NCBI GenBank assembly: GCA_007679095.1
Contig: VEFU01000033.1
Span: 1-49,768, forward strand
Origin: Paenibacillus bovis
GTDB lineage: Bacteria > Bacillota > Bacilli > Bacillales > Bacillaceae_C
Direction: 5' to 3'
Length of the DNA stretch: 49,768 bases
In this document: in pieces, positions 1 through 9,592 of the stretch
Position numbering within the stretch: the first letter of the stretch is position 1
Layout: each line of letters opens with the position of its first letter
The notes under the pieces: model-generated
The model's database searches: none
Told to the model about the DNA's origin: nothing
The model's input: the letters and a program-made list of their open reading frames with translations, nothing else
Program-made: the position numbers and the translations under genes

Positions 1-211
1 GTTGTGTTTACAGAGTTTATTACAATTTATATTGAAAAGGGTGTTTTTTTACAATAAGCATTTATGAAATTGATTCAAATAGTAATTTTCCCACATATTT
101 ATATGTTACTTCTTACATGATTATAGATAGGATTATGTAGAGGAAGATACTTTCATACTATTAATAGCTTTTCACACCAATTTGAAGGGAAATTTTAATT
201 TACTTAAGATT

Positions 212-300
212 GTTGATTGTAGCGAAAGGTGCGAGATTCCTGCGGGATGAACGATAGTCGGAAGACCCCACAAGCGCTTTAAGGAGGGAACTGAAAAACC
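212..300 (+). repeat. Left-end fragment of dispersed Bacillaceae repeat
   Basis: Begins with GTTGATTGTAGCGAAAGGTG and runs through CTCCTGCGGG-like and GACCCCACA-like segments before similarity fades near 300. The same opening recurs at 24783-24842 on the minus strand. The matching right-hand end (GCACCTGTAGTGAAAATCAAC-like, last base 770) lies beyond another repeat. This suggests one element split or overgrown by others. I recognise the family from memory of Bacillaceae intergenic sequences; it is not coding. Confidence 0.55.
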
Positions 301-438
301 TAGTTTTACGAAAGCTTCAAATGTATGATGGAAAATTTTTGTTTTTATCTGGACTAAAATTGTACAAAAAAGAGCTATAATTCCCTTAATAAAATAATAA
401 ATTATATCTTTTAATACTCATCCATTGTTAAGAATTCT

Positions 439-572
439 GTTGATTGGAGTGGAAGGCAGTGAAGACTCCTGCGGGTTCAAGCGGGACAGGTGAGACCCCA
501 CAGGAGCTTTCGCGACGAGGAGGCTCACCGCCCGCCCCGTGGAAAGCGAAGCTGCCTGGAACGGAAATCAAC
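439..572 (+). repeat. Dispersed Bacillaceae repeat with GTTGATT/AATCAAC ends
   Basis: A 134-bp GC-richer block in AT-rich surroundings. It is bounded by the 7-bp inverted ends GTTGATT (439-445) and AATCAAC (566-572). Inside, GACTCCTGCGGG, GACCCCACAGGAGC, GACGAGGAGGCTCACC and CCCGTGGAAAGCGAAGC occur in order, giving several nested inverted repeats. A related copy in opposite orientation is at 31144-31268. Such elements are widespread and non-coding in Bacillaceae; how they move is not evident here. Confidence 0.7.
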
Positions 573-770
573 AGCTAAGTTTTACCATAACACGAAATTC
601 AGGGACTTCTTCAGTGCCCATGCTTTTAGCGCCATGGAGGCTTCCGAACCTTGTCTAGTTGTAGGCGCCACCGGCTCGAGGTGTCTCAGAACATTTGCTT
701 GTCGCCGATAAGCGGGCGTCTTTCACTTTTCTATGCCCGCGGAAAGCGAGCACCTGTAGTGAAAATCAAC
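573..770 (+). repeat. Second dispersed repeat block, ends in AATCAAC
   Basis: Contains the segments ACTTCTTCAGTGCCC, TTTTAGCGCC, TGTCTAGTTGTAGGCGCC, GGCTCGAGGTGTCTCAG and GCTTGTCGCCGATAAGCGGG. It ends with CCCGCGGAAAGCGAGCACC and AAAATCAAC at 770. I recall the CTTGTCGCCGATAAGCGGGCG string as common Bacillaceae repeat sequence. The right end is complementary to the left end at 212-236, so 212-770 may be one disrupted element. Confidence 0.5.
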
Positions 771-798
771 GTTCAGAATCTATTATAATAACAAAGAA

Positions 799-823
799 AT
801 GAGCCGCTTTATGAGCGACTCAT
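799..823 (-). terminator. Rho-independent terminator of the oxidoreductase gene
   Basis: Read on the minus strand, ATGAGTCGCT and AGCGGCTCAT form a 10-bp stem with one mismatch and a 5-base loop, followed by TTTCTTTG. It starts about 6 bases past the stop codon of the Gfo/Idh/MocA gene. Confidence 0.7.
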
Positions 824-828
824 TTTAA

Positions 829-1836
829 TTATTTTACACTTGCTAGATCCTTTAATTCTACTCGTTTCCCTTCACGATGGGATCTTGCTGCGGCTACATT
901 AATGAGTGTTAAATTGATTGCATCTTCCTTTGTAATAGACGGAGAAGTTCCATTTATAATGGCTTCAGTCCATTGTTGCATCGGCATTGGTAAAGATGAT
1001 AGATTTTCTGGAGTATGCCAGCCACCTTCAAGCTCTTTACTTTGGATACGCACACTGCCATCTTCTATTAAAAGAGAACCCTTTGTTCCAAATAATTCTA
1101 ACTGGAATGGGCTACCAAATGAAACAAATCCTGCTTCAATAATACCAAGTGCACCTGATTCATACTCAACCAGTACAGTGGCATTATCGTCTACTCCAAG
1201 AGCTTTCGTTTCTTGTAATTGCGCTTGAACAGATACTGCCTTTCCAGCTAACCGATTTGTTAAATAGATTGGGTGTGCTCCTAAATCTATTAGTGCACCT
1301 CCACCAGTTTGTTCTTCATTATAAAATCGTTCTGGAAGCCATCCTGTTCTTTCCCCTTCTTTTCCAAGAGCTCCATCATGTGCTAATCGACAACGAATAG
1401 TCGTTAATTTTCCTAACTTCCCTGAATCTAGTGCTTCTTGAGCATATATATAATAGTTCTCTGTAAGTCTTGGCAATGATAGCATTAAGTGAACATTGTT
1501 GGCTTCTACTGCATCATAAATCTCTTGACAGTCTTCTACAGAAAATGCAAGAACCTTTTCTGTGAAAATATGCTTTTTATGATTTGCAGCGGAAATAATG
1601 ATATCCTTATGTAGATTTGTTGGTGTACTAATAATAATCGCATCAATTGCAGGATTAGATAAAACAGCTTCTAAATCTGCTTCAAAAGGAACTCCCAATT
1701 CTGCTGCCCACTTTTCTCCGCGTTCAGGTTCTTCATCCCAAACTAGTTTAATAGAAAGATTTGGGTTATCCCTTGCATTTCTTGCATAATCATCCGCATG
1801 TACGTGCCATCTACTTAATAATGCTACATTAATCAA
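829..1836 (-). CDS. Gfo/Idh/MocA-family NAD(P)-dependent oxidoreductase
   Basis: A 335-residue protein of the sugar or inositol dehydrogenase superfamily. These cytosolic enzymes oxidise or reduce sugar-like substrates with NAD(P). The N-terminal half has a Rossmann-like order (MINVALLSRWHVHADDY, then an acidic WDEE after strand 2, then IISTPTNLHKD). It carries EKVLAFSVEDC at the family's EKP position, where V replaces the usual P. The C-terminal half has GGGALIDLGAHPIYL, the usual site of the catalytic Asp and His. The glycine-rich nucleotide loop is degenerate (no GxGxxG). The start is TTG with AAAGGGAGTG upstream. It is monocistronic with its own terminator. The substrate cannot be told from the sequence. 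Confidence 0.85.
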   Translation of the reverse strand: MINVALLSRWHVHADDYARNARDNPNLSIKLVWDEEPERGEKWAAELGVPFEADLEAVLSNPAIDAIIISTPTNLHKDIIISAANHKKHIFTEKVLAFSVEDCQEIYDAVEANNVHLMLSLPRLTENYYIYAQEALDSGKLGKLTTIRCRLAHDGALGKEGERTGWLPERFYNEEQTGGGALIDLGAHPIYLTNRLAGKAVSVQAQLQETKALGVDDNATVLVEYESGALGIIEAGFVSFGSPFQLELFGTKGSLLIEDGSVRIQSKELEGGWHTPENLSSLPMPMQQWTEAIINGTSPSITKEDAINLTLINVAAARSHREGKRVELKDLASVK

Positions 1837-1962
1837 AGATTACACTCCCTTTATTATATGTTTGTAAGCCTTTGCAAGTTTCATTATAATGGAAAGGTTT
1901 ACAAATTAATAGGTTAATATCTATTATTTTTATAACAACCTTATTATTGAAAAATATAAAAA

Positions 1963-1986
1963 GCCTACCATGTACCACAGGTAGAC
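1963..1986 (-). terminator. Terminator downstream of the gbsR-like gene
   Basis: On the minus strand GTCTACC pairs with GGTAGGC (one G-T wobble) around a 10-base loop that can pair further (TGT/ACA), followed by TTTTTATATTTTT. It lies 10 bases past the regulator's stop codon. Confidence 0.7.
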
Positions 1987-1996
1987 CTTCCATAAT

Positions 1997-2545
1997 TTAT
2001 TTTTGATCATTACGGGGAACTAATTTAAAGATTTCGTGATCCTCGAATGCCTCTACTACGCGATCAAGCCATTCATAATACTCCAACATATACTTTAGTT
2101 TATCCATATCAACTTGTGCCATTTGCTTCACTTCATCATCAATATCATCATTCTCGATTAATTTGTGTAAGTCTCTCAATGACTTCTTAATTTCAATCAT
2201 ATGCATGGAAATGGCACTTTTCCATTTTGTTGAGAATAGATCAATAAAACTTTGATACCAATCTTCTTCTACTTTATAGAGGTCTTTACGAACACCTTTT
2301 TTCCATACTTGTTCAACCATTTTCAAGTCAGCTAGGGCTCGAACGGAGGTACTCATACTTGTTTTACTCATCCCAAGCTTTTCTTTCATATCATCAAGTG
2401 TCATCGGCTCATCGTTGAAAAACATCATTCCATATAATCTACCCGCAGACGGAGTAACTCCATATAGGTGGATATTTTGGGCAATTGTCTCAATTATCCG
2501 CTCTCGTGCTTTTTCAAGTTGTTCGATACCATCCAATTTGCTCAC
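1997..2545 (-). CDS. gbsR: GbsR/MarR-type transcriptional repressor (choline/betaine regulator)
   Basis: A 182-residue DNA-binding protein of the GbsR family. In B. subtilis, GbsR and its paralogue OpcR repress choline uptake and glycine betaine synthesis genes. Residues about 25-85 form a winged helix; the stretch PMTLDDMKEKLGMSKTSMST is the helix-turn-helix region typical of GbsR, followed by the wing around WKKGVRKDLYKVEEDW. The C-terminal half is helical and acidic, as in the family. The start is GTG; an AGGAT sits very close, so a start three codons later (TTG) is possible. It is transcribed divergently from opuA, which suggests that opuA is its target. No gbsA or gbsB lies in the window, so OpcR-like function is an alternative. 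Confidence 0.8.
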   Translation of the reverse strand: MSKLDGIEQLEKARERIIETIAQNIHLYGVTPSAGRLYGMMFFNDEPMTLDDMKEKLGMSKTSMSTSVRALADLKMVEQVWKKGVRKDLYKVEEDWYQSFIDLFSTKWKSAISMHMIEIKKSLRDLHKLIENDDIDDEVKQMAQVDMDKLKYMLEYYEWLDRVVEAFEDHEIFKLVPRNDQK

Positions 2546-2785
2546 ATCCTAAACGATATTACTGCCTAATTACTACTAACAGTATAATAATCGCTTATTT
2601 ATTGTAAAGAATCAAGTTGCAGAGGATTTAGGAGCATTATGGAGGATATGTAAGAATACCAGCTGTTTATTTCGTACAGTTTATTCTTTACAAACAATAC
2701 ATACAGAATATGGTGTAATATGACATTTGTGTTACAAGCCCCTATTCCCCTACAATTAACTAGGTAAGCAAAAGGGGTGACTCGA
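2546..2785. promoter_or_regulatory. Divergent gbsR-opuA control region
   Basis: This 240-bp intergenic region must hold both promoters. TAATAT at 2716-2721 is a possible opuA -10 box, with only a weak -35. Two copies of a 9-mer in inverted orientation, GTAAAGAAT (2604-2612) and ATTCTTTAC (2683-2691), stand 70 bases apart and are candidate operator half-sites. The ribosome binding site AAAGGGGTGA (2771-2780) selects the ATG at 2786 as opuAA start. Promoter and operator assignments are inference. Confidence 0.4.
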
Positions 2786-4054
2786 ATGAGAGAAGAACTT
2801 CAAATGAAAAAGAAGATAGAAGTTCAAAACGTAACGAAAATTTTCGGAAAGAATAGCAAAAAAGCAATTCAGCTTTTAAAAGAAGGCAAATCAAAAAGTG
2901 AAATTTTAAAAGCTACTGGTGCAACTGTCGGTGTAAAAGAAGCTTCTTTTGATGTGTACGAAGGAGAAATCTTTGTGATCATGGGTTTATCTGGCAGTGG
3001 AAAATCGACATTAGTACGGATGCTTAATCGCTTAATTGATCCTACATTAGGACATGTATTATTAGATGATGAAGATATCGTCAAAATGAATAAGGAACAG
3101 CTTCGTGAAGTACGAAGAAAGAAAATTGGAATGGTGTTCCAGAAATTCGCACTCTTTCCTCATCGAACGATTCTCGAAAATACCGAGTATGGTTTAGAAA
3201 TTCAAGGTGTGGAGAAAAAGGCACGTCAACAAAAAGCAAAGGAAGCTTTAGCTCTTGTTGGATTGGAAGGATATGAAGATCAATATCCAAGTCAGCTAAG
3301 TGGTGGGATGCAGCAGCGAGTTGGGCTTGCTAGAGCACTTGCAAATGATCCGGATATTTTATTGATGGACGAAGCGTTTAGCGCATTAGATCCATTAATT
3401 CGCAAGGATATGCAAGATGAGTTATTGCAACTACATCATAATATGGGCAAAACTATTATTTTCATCACACATGATTTGGATGAAGCATTACGAATCGGTG
3501 ATCGAATAGCGCTCATGAAAGATGGGCAAATTGTTCAAATTGGAACACCAGAAGAAATCTTAATGAATCCTTCCAATGAATATGTAGAGCGATTTGTGGA
3601 AGATGTAGATTTATCCAAGGTACTAACAGCGAATCACATTATGAAGCCAGCTGAGTCAATCCAAGTAGATAGAGGTCCTCGTGTTGCTCTTCGTTTAATG
3701 AAAAAACTCGGGTTATCTTCCATTTATGTTGTCGATAAACAAAATCAATTACTCGGAGCAGTTACAGCACAAGTTGCTGCAGAAGCAATGGAAACAGGGA
3801 AGTCATTAGAAGATGTCGTCATTAAAGAAATTGCAACAATTCCTGGCGATACATTATTAACAAATTTATTTAATCTAGTTTCGACTGCTTCTATTCCTGT
3901 TGCAGTAGTAAATGAGAAAAATAGATTACAAGGGATTATTATCCGAGGAGCTCTTATTGGTGCACTAGCTGGTGATGATCATTTTATTAATGAGAATATT
4001 GATGATGTAACAAAAGAGGATATAAATGAAGAATCTTTTAGGGAGGTGAATTAA
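2786..4054 (+). CDS. opuAA: Glycine betaine ABC transporter ATP-binding protein OpuAA
   Basis: Energises the OpuA osmoprotectant importer at the inner face of the membrane. The 422-residue length fits B. subtilis OpuAA (about 418). It has a Walker A GLSGSGKST (about residues 67-75), signature LSGGMQQR, Walker B ILLMDEAFSALDPL and an H-loop ITHD. Two C-terminal CBS domains follow (from about residue 285), which in relatives sense ionic strength or nucleotides. The chosen ATG lies 5 bases after AAAGGGGTGA; an upstream in-frame GTG at 2777 lies inside that ribosome binding site. First gene of opuAA-AB-AC; the stop codon abuts the opuAB start (TAAATG). Confidence 0.93.
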   Translation: MREELQMKKKIEVQNVTKIFGKNSKKAIQLLKEGKSKSEILKATGATVGVKEASFDVYEGEIFVIMGLSGSGKSTLVRMLNRLIDPTLGHVLLDDEDIVKMNKEQLREVRRKKIGMVFQKFALFPHRTILENTEYGLEIQGVEKKARQQKAKEALALVGLEGYEDQYPSQLSGGMQQRVGLARALANDPDILLMDEAFSALDPLIRKDMQDELLQLHHNMGKTIIFITHDLDEALRIGDRIALMKDGQIVQIGTPEEILMNPSNEYVERFVEDVDLSKVLTANHIMKPAESIQVDRGPRVALRLMKKLGLSSIYVVDKQNQLLGAVTAQVAAEAMETGKSLEDVVIKEIATIPGDTLLTNLFNLVSTASIPVAVVNEKNRLQGIIIRGALIGALAGDDHFINENIDDVTKEDINEESFREVN

Positions 4055-5787
<1,733 letters not shown>

Positions 5788-5803
5788 TTATATAAGCAAT
5801 AAG

Positions 5804-5836
5804 GCCCATCGATATGAAAAATCGATGGGCTTTTTT
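5804..5836 (+). terminator. Terminator of the opuA operon
   Basis: GCCCATCGAT and ATCGATGGGC form a perfect 10-bp stem with a 7-base loop, followed by TTTTTT. It begins 17 bases after the opuAC stop codon. Confidence 0.9.
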
Positions 5837-5927
5837 ACGTGTTTTACATGAAATCCTAAAACATACTGATTCTGTTAATTTTATCGTCTAATATAATGAA
5901 TAGAAACAGGTATGGGAGGGAGTTTGT

Positions 5928-7535
5928 TTGGAGAAACAGTCTCTGGAGGAGAGGGTAGAGTTTTTAGAGCAGCGTGTTCGTTACTTAGAGGAAAAACTTT
6001 TATCTGATAACAAGCAAGTTGTTGTAAAAACTCCACCAGTTACAAATACAGTATCAAACGTTCATCATATTCAGAAAGAACCGGTAGAATGGGATGTACT
6101 AATATTTCAAAAGATACTCCCACGATTATTTATTTTTGTATTAATCATTGGAGTACTTTGGGGATTCAAAGCTGCTTCAGATTATGGAATCTTAACAGAA
6201 AGTGTAAAAGTAATTTTAGGATTTATTGTTGCTGCTGTCTTGCTTTACTTAGGACATGTACAAGTGAACCGTGAAAGAAACATTTTAGGGCAAGTCCTTA
6301 TCGGTGGTTCAATTCCAGTTTTCATGTTAACAACATTTGCTATGCACCAACTGTATGAAATGACGGGACCAGAAGTAACTTTCATACTAAATTTACTTTG
6401 GATAGCACTTGGCCTTTATCTGACACTGAAATACAAATCACAAGGGATTGGTATTGTTTCTGCAGTTGGAGGACTGTTAATCCCTTTTCTAATTGAGGGA
6501 CTCGAACCAAATATCGTCCTGTTTGTATCATACGAGACAATTTTATATACGTTTTTTACTTGGTTAGCACTTCAGCATCGCTATATCGCTCTTTATCATG
6601 TTTCAGCAATATTACTAAACATTGTGCTTTTTTTCTATTTTATCATTACAGATATACCAGATGGTTACGAGTGGATCGCCATCGCTCCTATTCTTATACA
6701 ACAAATGACATTACTAATTGGCTTTTTAAAGACCAACTATTTAGGAAAAGTGCAAGCATATACATTATTCTCTAGTATGATTTTATCAGCGGCTTGGGTT
6801 ACTGGAGTACTTAGTGATAATCAATCCGCACTTACTTTCGGATTAATCTCTATTATTTATGGAACATGTTATTACCTTTATCAAAAAGACCAAATACGTG
6901 CACCAATTTTTATTGCCAATGCCTTAATGAGTATCCTCTTCTTTACACAAATACTCTATGATGAGGCGATGTTTGAAGTAATTATTGGATCAAGTTTACT
7001 TTATATGTTCGTTGCTAAAAAATATAAAAGCTTATTTCATTCATTATTAAGTGCATTCACCTATCTTTATTCGTTTACATTTATTGTAAATCAATATATG
7101 GAAGCGTGGATAACATGGGAAATGTTGCATTGGATTGTATTTTTAGCTGTAACAGCGGTTGCGATTAACAATCTTGCTAAATCTAGCCTTCCAATAATGG
7201 CAAAGATTTACCATGTTGCTATTCCTTATTTTGCACTTGTAACGTTAATTTTCTCATCTAGAATTGCAACCATAATTGCTGGTGATGCCGGAGATAATAC
7301 AGAGCGCTTGATTGTAAGTATTATTTGGATCGGGATTGCCATCTTGTTTATGTATGGAAGTCGAGCTCTCTCCATTATCCAAGGAAAATATGTCGGTGTC
7401 GGCATCTTATTTCTCACCTTAGCAAAAATAATATTAATCGACATTCACTTTGTATCGGTCGTAGTAAGAGCATTTCTATTTATTTTACTTGGAGTTGTTG
7501 GTCTCATCGTCTCAAGGGCTTATTATAAAAAATAA
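5928..7535 (+). CDS. DUF2339-type polytopic membrane protein
   Basis: A 535-residue integral membrane protein. Residues 1-30 are a charged, predicted coiled coil (EERVEFLEQRVRYLEEKLL), then a linker, then about 14 hydrophobic segments from about residue 55 to the C-terminus. This layout fits the DUF2339 family, whose function is unknown. The start is TTG, 6 bases after GGGAGGGAG; no ATG fits. TATAAT at 5892-5897 is a plausible -10 box. It stands alone between the opuA terminator and a bidirectional terminator. Confidence 0.75.
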   Translation: MEKQSLEERVEFLEQRVRYLEEKLLSDNKQVVVKTPPVTNTVSNVHHIQKEPVEWDVLIFQKILPRLFIFVLIIGVLWGFKAASDYGILTESVKVILGFIVAAVLLYLGHVQVNRERNILGQVLIGGSIPVFMLTTFAMHQLYEMTGPEVTFILNLLWIALGLYLTLKYKSQGIGIVSAVGGLLIPFLIEGLEPNIVLFVSYETILYTFFTWLALQHRYIALYHVSAILLNIVLFFYFIITDIPDGYEWIAIAPILIQQMTLLIGFLKTNYLGKVQAYTLFSSMILSAAWVTGVLSDNQSALTFGLISIIYGTCYYLYQKDQIRAPIFIANALMSILFFTQILYDEAMFEVIIGSSLLYMFVAKKYKSLFHSLLSAFTYLYSFTFIVNQYMEAWITWEMLHWIVFLAVTAVAINNLAKSSLPIMAKIYHVAIPYFALVTLIFSSRIATIIAGDAGDNTERLIVSIIWIGIAILFMYGSRALSIIQGKYVGVGILFLTLAKIILIDIHFVSVVVRAFLFILLGVVGLIVSRAYYKK

Positions 7536-7576
7536 AAACCTAGTGAGTCTCTGTCAGTTGGAGACTCACTAGGTTT
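7536..7576. terminator. Bidirectional terminator between convergent genes
   Basis: AAACCTAGTGAGTCTC and GAGACTCACTAGGTTT form a perfect 16-bp stem with a 9-base loop, with T-rich sequence on both outer sides. It ends the DUF2339 gene (plus) and the siderophore-binding protein gene (minus). Confidence 0.85.
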
Positions 7577-7588
7577 AACTTAATTGAA

Positions 7589-8527
7589 TTAGTCTAAAGC
7601 TGATTGAACTTCTGTCACCATCGCAGAAACAGATTTTAATCCGCCACCAGATAGGTACCAAAAATCTGGGTCTAAGTAAATAATATTGTCATTTTTATAC
7701 GCATTTGTTTTTTCTACAATTTCATTTTCAACTACTTGTTTTGCAGAAGATCCGCCTTCAACAGCCGCTCCTCTATCGATAACGAATAAGTAATCTGGGT
7801 TCTTTTCTAAAATATATTCAAAGTTAATGTTTTGACCGTGTGTAGAAACTTCAAGTTTGTCATCAACTGCAGCAAAACCAAACACATCATGAATAATTCC
7901 AAATCTGGAGCTCGGTCCATACGCACTAACCTTACCCTCATTCGCAAGTACAATTAATGATTTTCCATCCAGCGCAGAAGCCTTCTCATGTAATTGTTTA
8001 ATATTGTCATTAATAGTTGTTAATTCTTGTTCCACTTCAGCTTCTTTACCAAATATTTTCCCGATTGTTTTAGCATTTTCTTCAAATGATTCCATATAAT
8101 TTGCTGTATCTACACCTAGGAAGATGGTTGGAGCAATGTCTTTAAATTCTTCATATAAAGTTTGTTGTCTACCAGAAATAATGATTAAGTCTGGCTTTAG
8201 AGAATGAATTTTTTCAAAATCTGGTTCTTTCAAGCTTCCGACATTTTCATATTTCTTATCTTCATACTTAGATAAGTAACTTGGAACATTTGCTTGTGGT
8301 AAGCCAATGATGTCGATCCCTAATTGATCTAGTGTATCTAATGCACCGAAATCAAATACTATGACACGTTTCGGATTCTTATTCACTTTTGTTGTATCTA
8401 ATTGATGCTTAACTGTTACTTTTTCTACATCAGCATCTCCAGACCCATTATCGTCATTGCTTGTTCCACAAGCAGCCAATACTAATATAAGTAGGGCTAA
8501 CCCTATGTACATACTAAATTTTTTCAT
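7589..8527 (-). CDS. Siderophore-binding lipoprotein, YclQ/FatB/CeuE type
   Basis: Extracellular binding protein for ferric siderophores. The 312-residue protein has a lipoprotein signal (LVLAAC, Cys20) and one long-helix TroA/FhuD-type binding domain. Segments VIVFDFGALDTLDQLG, VGSLKEPDFEKI, PDLIIISGRQ and YLFVIDRG agree closely with the remembered B. subtilis YclQ (petrobactin-binding). The ATG at 8527 is preferred because AGAGGTGA precedes it; the upstream in-frame GTG lies in that site. There is no permease or ATPase gene nearby, so it must share a transporter encoded elsewhere. Two Fur boxes lie upstream, so iron repression is expected. Confidence 0.85.
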   Translation of the reverse strand: MKKFSMYIGLALLILVLAACGTSNDDNGSGDADVEKVTVKHQLDTTKVNKNPKRVIVFDFGALDTLDQLGIDIIGLPQANVPSYLSKYEDKKYENVGSLKEPDFEKIHSLKPDLIIISGRQQTLYEEFKDIAPTIFLGVDTANYMESFEENAKTIGKIFGKEAEVEQELTTINDNIKQLHEKASALDGKSLIVLANEGKVSAYGPSSRFGIIHDVFGFAAVDDKLEVSTHGQNINFEYILEKNPDYLFVIDRGAAVEGGSSAKQVVENEIVEKTNAYKNDNIIYLDPDFWYLSGGGLKSVSAMVTEVQSALD

Positions 8528-8565
8528 TACCTTCACCTCTAGGTTATTTTTAAAATTATTTTAAA

Positions 8566-8580
8566 TGATAATCATTATCA
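8566..8580. promoter_or_regulatory. Fur box (perfect 7-1-7)
   Basis: TGATAATCATTATCA matches the Bacillus Fur 7-1-7 consensus TGATAATNATTATCA at every position. It lies 39 bases upstream of the siderophore-binding lipoprotein start, where Fur would block transcription when iron is plentiful. Confidence 0.85.
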
Positions 8581-8658
8581 ATAAGTGTCATAAAAAAAGA
8601 GCTTACCTATAATCTCTCCCCTCACAACCAATTTAAATCATCATTTTATTCCTAATAA

Positions 8659-8673
8659 TGATATTCATTCTCA
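8659..8673. promoter_or_regulatory. Second, weaker Fur box
   Basis: TGATATTCATTCTCA matches the Fur 7-1-7 consensus at 12 of the 14 defined positions. It lies about 80 bp upstream of the perfect box, in the same intergenic region. Confidence 0.5.
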
Positions 8674-8756
8674 ATTAGTAATATACCATACTTTCTAATT
8701 ATTACAATACTTTTTTTCCACTTATTTCTGCATTGACACAAATTGTTCAAAAGTAA

Positions 8757-8783
8757 AACCCTTCACCAATAAGGCAAAGGGTT
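8757..8783 (-). terminator. Terminator of the ThuA-like gene
   Basis: On the minus strand AACCCTTTGCC pairs with GGTGAAGGGTT (one mismatch) around a 5-base loop, followed by TTACTTTTG. It lies just past the stop codon at 8790. Confidence 0.7.
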
Positions 8784-8789
8784 AGGGTA

Positions 8790-9512
8790 TTAGTCTTTTT
8801 TAGAAATTTCCTCTAGTGGCTTCGCATTACCATATGTTGGATATGGACGGTTAGATGGACTCACCCATTCTGCCGCATTAATGAGAACCCTTTGTACACC
8901 TTTATTATAATAAGTTGGGTATGTTTCATGGCCTGGTCTAAAGTAGAAAATCTTCCCATTGCCTCGTTGATACGTACAGCCTGAACGGAATACCTCTCCA
9001 CCTTCAAACCAACTTACGAATACAAGTTGATCTGGAGCTGGAATATCAAAGTGCTCCCCATACATTTCTTCTTTCGGTAATTCAATATATTCCCCAATTC
9101 CTTTTGCGATTGGATGAGAAGGATCTACAACCCAAAGACGTTCTTTTTCATCCGCTTCACGCCATTTTAAGTCACAAGATGTTCCCATTAACTTTTTGAA
9201 AATCTTAGAGAAATGTCCAGAGTGAAGAACTACAAGACCCATTCCTTCTAAAACACGCTTATGTACTCGTTCTACAATCGCGTCATCGACTTCATGATGG
9301 GCCATATGTCCCCACCAAAATAATACGTCTGTTTCGTTTAGTACTTCTTCTGTTAAACCATGTTCAGGTTCATCTAATGTTGCTGTTTTGATGTCATGAC
9401 CAGTTTCAGCAAGTGCCTCTGCAATTGCACCATGAATCCCTTCTGGGTATACTTCTGCAACAACTGGATTTGTTTTTTCATGGCGGTTCTCATTCCAAAC
9501 TGTAATTCTCAT
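8790..9512 (-). CDS. ThuA-like domain protein (glutamine amidotransferase-like fold)
   Basis: A 240-residue cytosolic protein with the ThuA fold, first known from a trehalose utilisation locus; the biochemical role of most members is unknown. Recognisable segments are [11 protein letters not shown] at the N-terminus, [27 protein letters not shown] and [15 protein letters not shown] near the C-terminus. The start is ATG with GGAGGGG a few bases upstream. It is monocistronic. No sugar-utilisation genes adjoin it, although a Gfo/Idh/MocA enzyme, a frequent partner elsewhere, lies 7 kb away. Confidence 0.82.
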   Translation of the reverse strand: MRITVWNENRHEKTNPVVAEVYPEGIHGAIAEALAETGHDIKTATLDEPEHGLTEEVLNETDVLFWWGHMAHHEVDDAIVERVHKRVLEGMGLVVLHSGHFSKIFKKLMGTSCDLKWREADEKERLWVVDPSHPIAKGIGEYIELPKEEMYGEHFDIPAPDQLVFVSWFEGGEVFRSGCTYQRGNGKIFYFRPGHETYPTYYNKGVQRVLINAAEWVSPSNRPYPTYGNAKPLEEISKKD

Positions 9513-9592
9513 CTTTTCCCCTCCTAAAATATGTGAACCGATTTCATTCCTATTGTACCATGAGTATTAAATATGTGTTCAAACAATAAAAA

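Larger units (their letters stand above)
1..828. other. Gene-free left end with degenerate repeats
   Basis: No convincing gene is seen. Bases 1-211 and about 300-438 are AT-rich and show nothing I can name. Bases 212-300, 439-572 and 573-770 are pieces of dispersed Bacillaceae repeat sequence, described separately. A 73-codon reading frame at 490-711 lies inside this repeat material, has no clear ribosome binding site, and is not called as a gene. Confidence 0.6.

Noticed and set aside
490-711. Open reading frame of 73 codons in the left repeat region
   Set aside because: It lies inside dispersed repeat sequence, lacks a ribosome binding site, and its composition (Arg- and Pro-rich, low hydrophobic content) follows the GC-richer repeat.
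5862-5897. Fourth ECF-type promoter before the DUF2339 gene (CGTCTA at 5885-5890)
   Set aside because: The sequence 17 bases upstream (CATACT) does not match TGTAGG, and TATAAT at 5892-5897 gives a simpler housekeeping -10 box.
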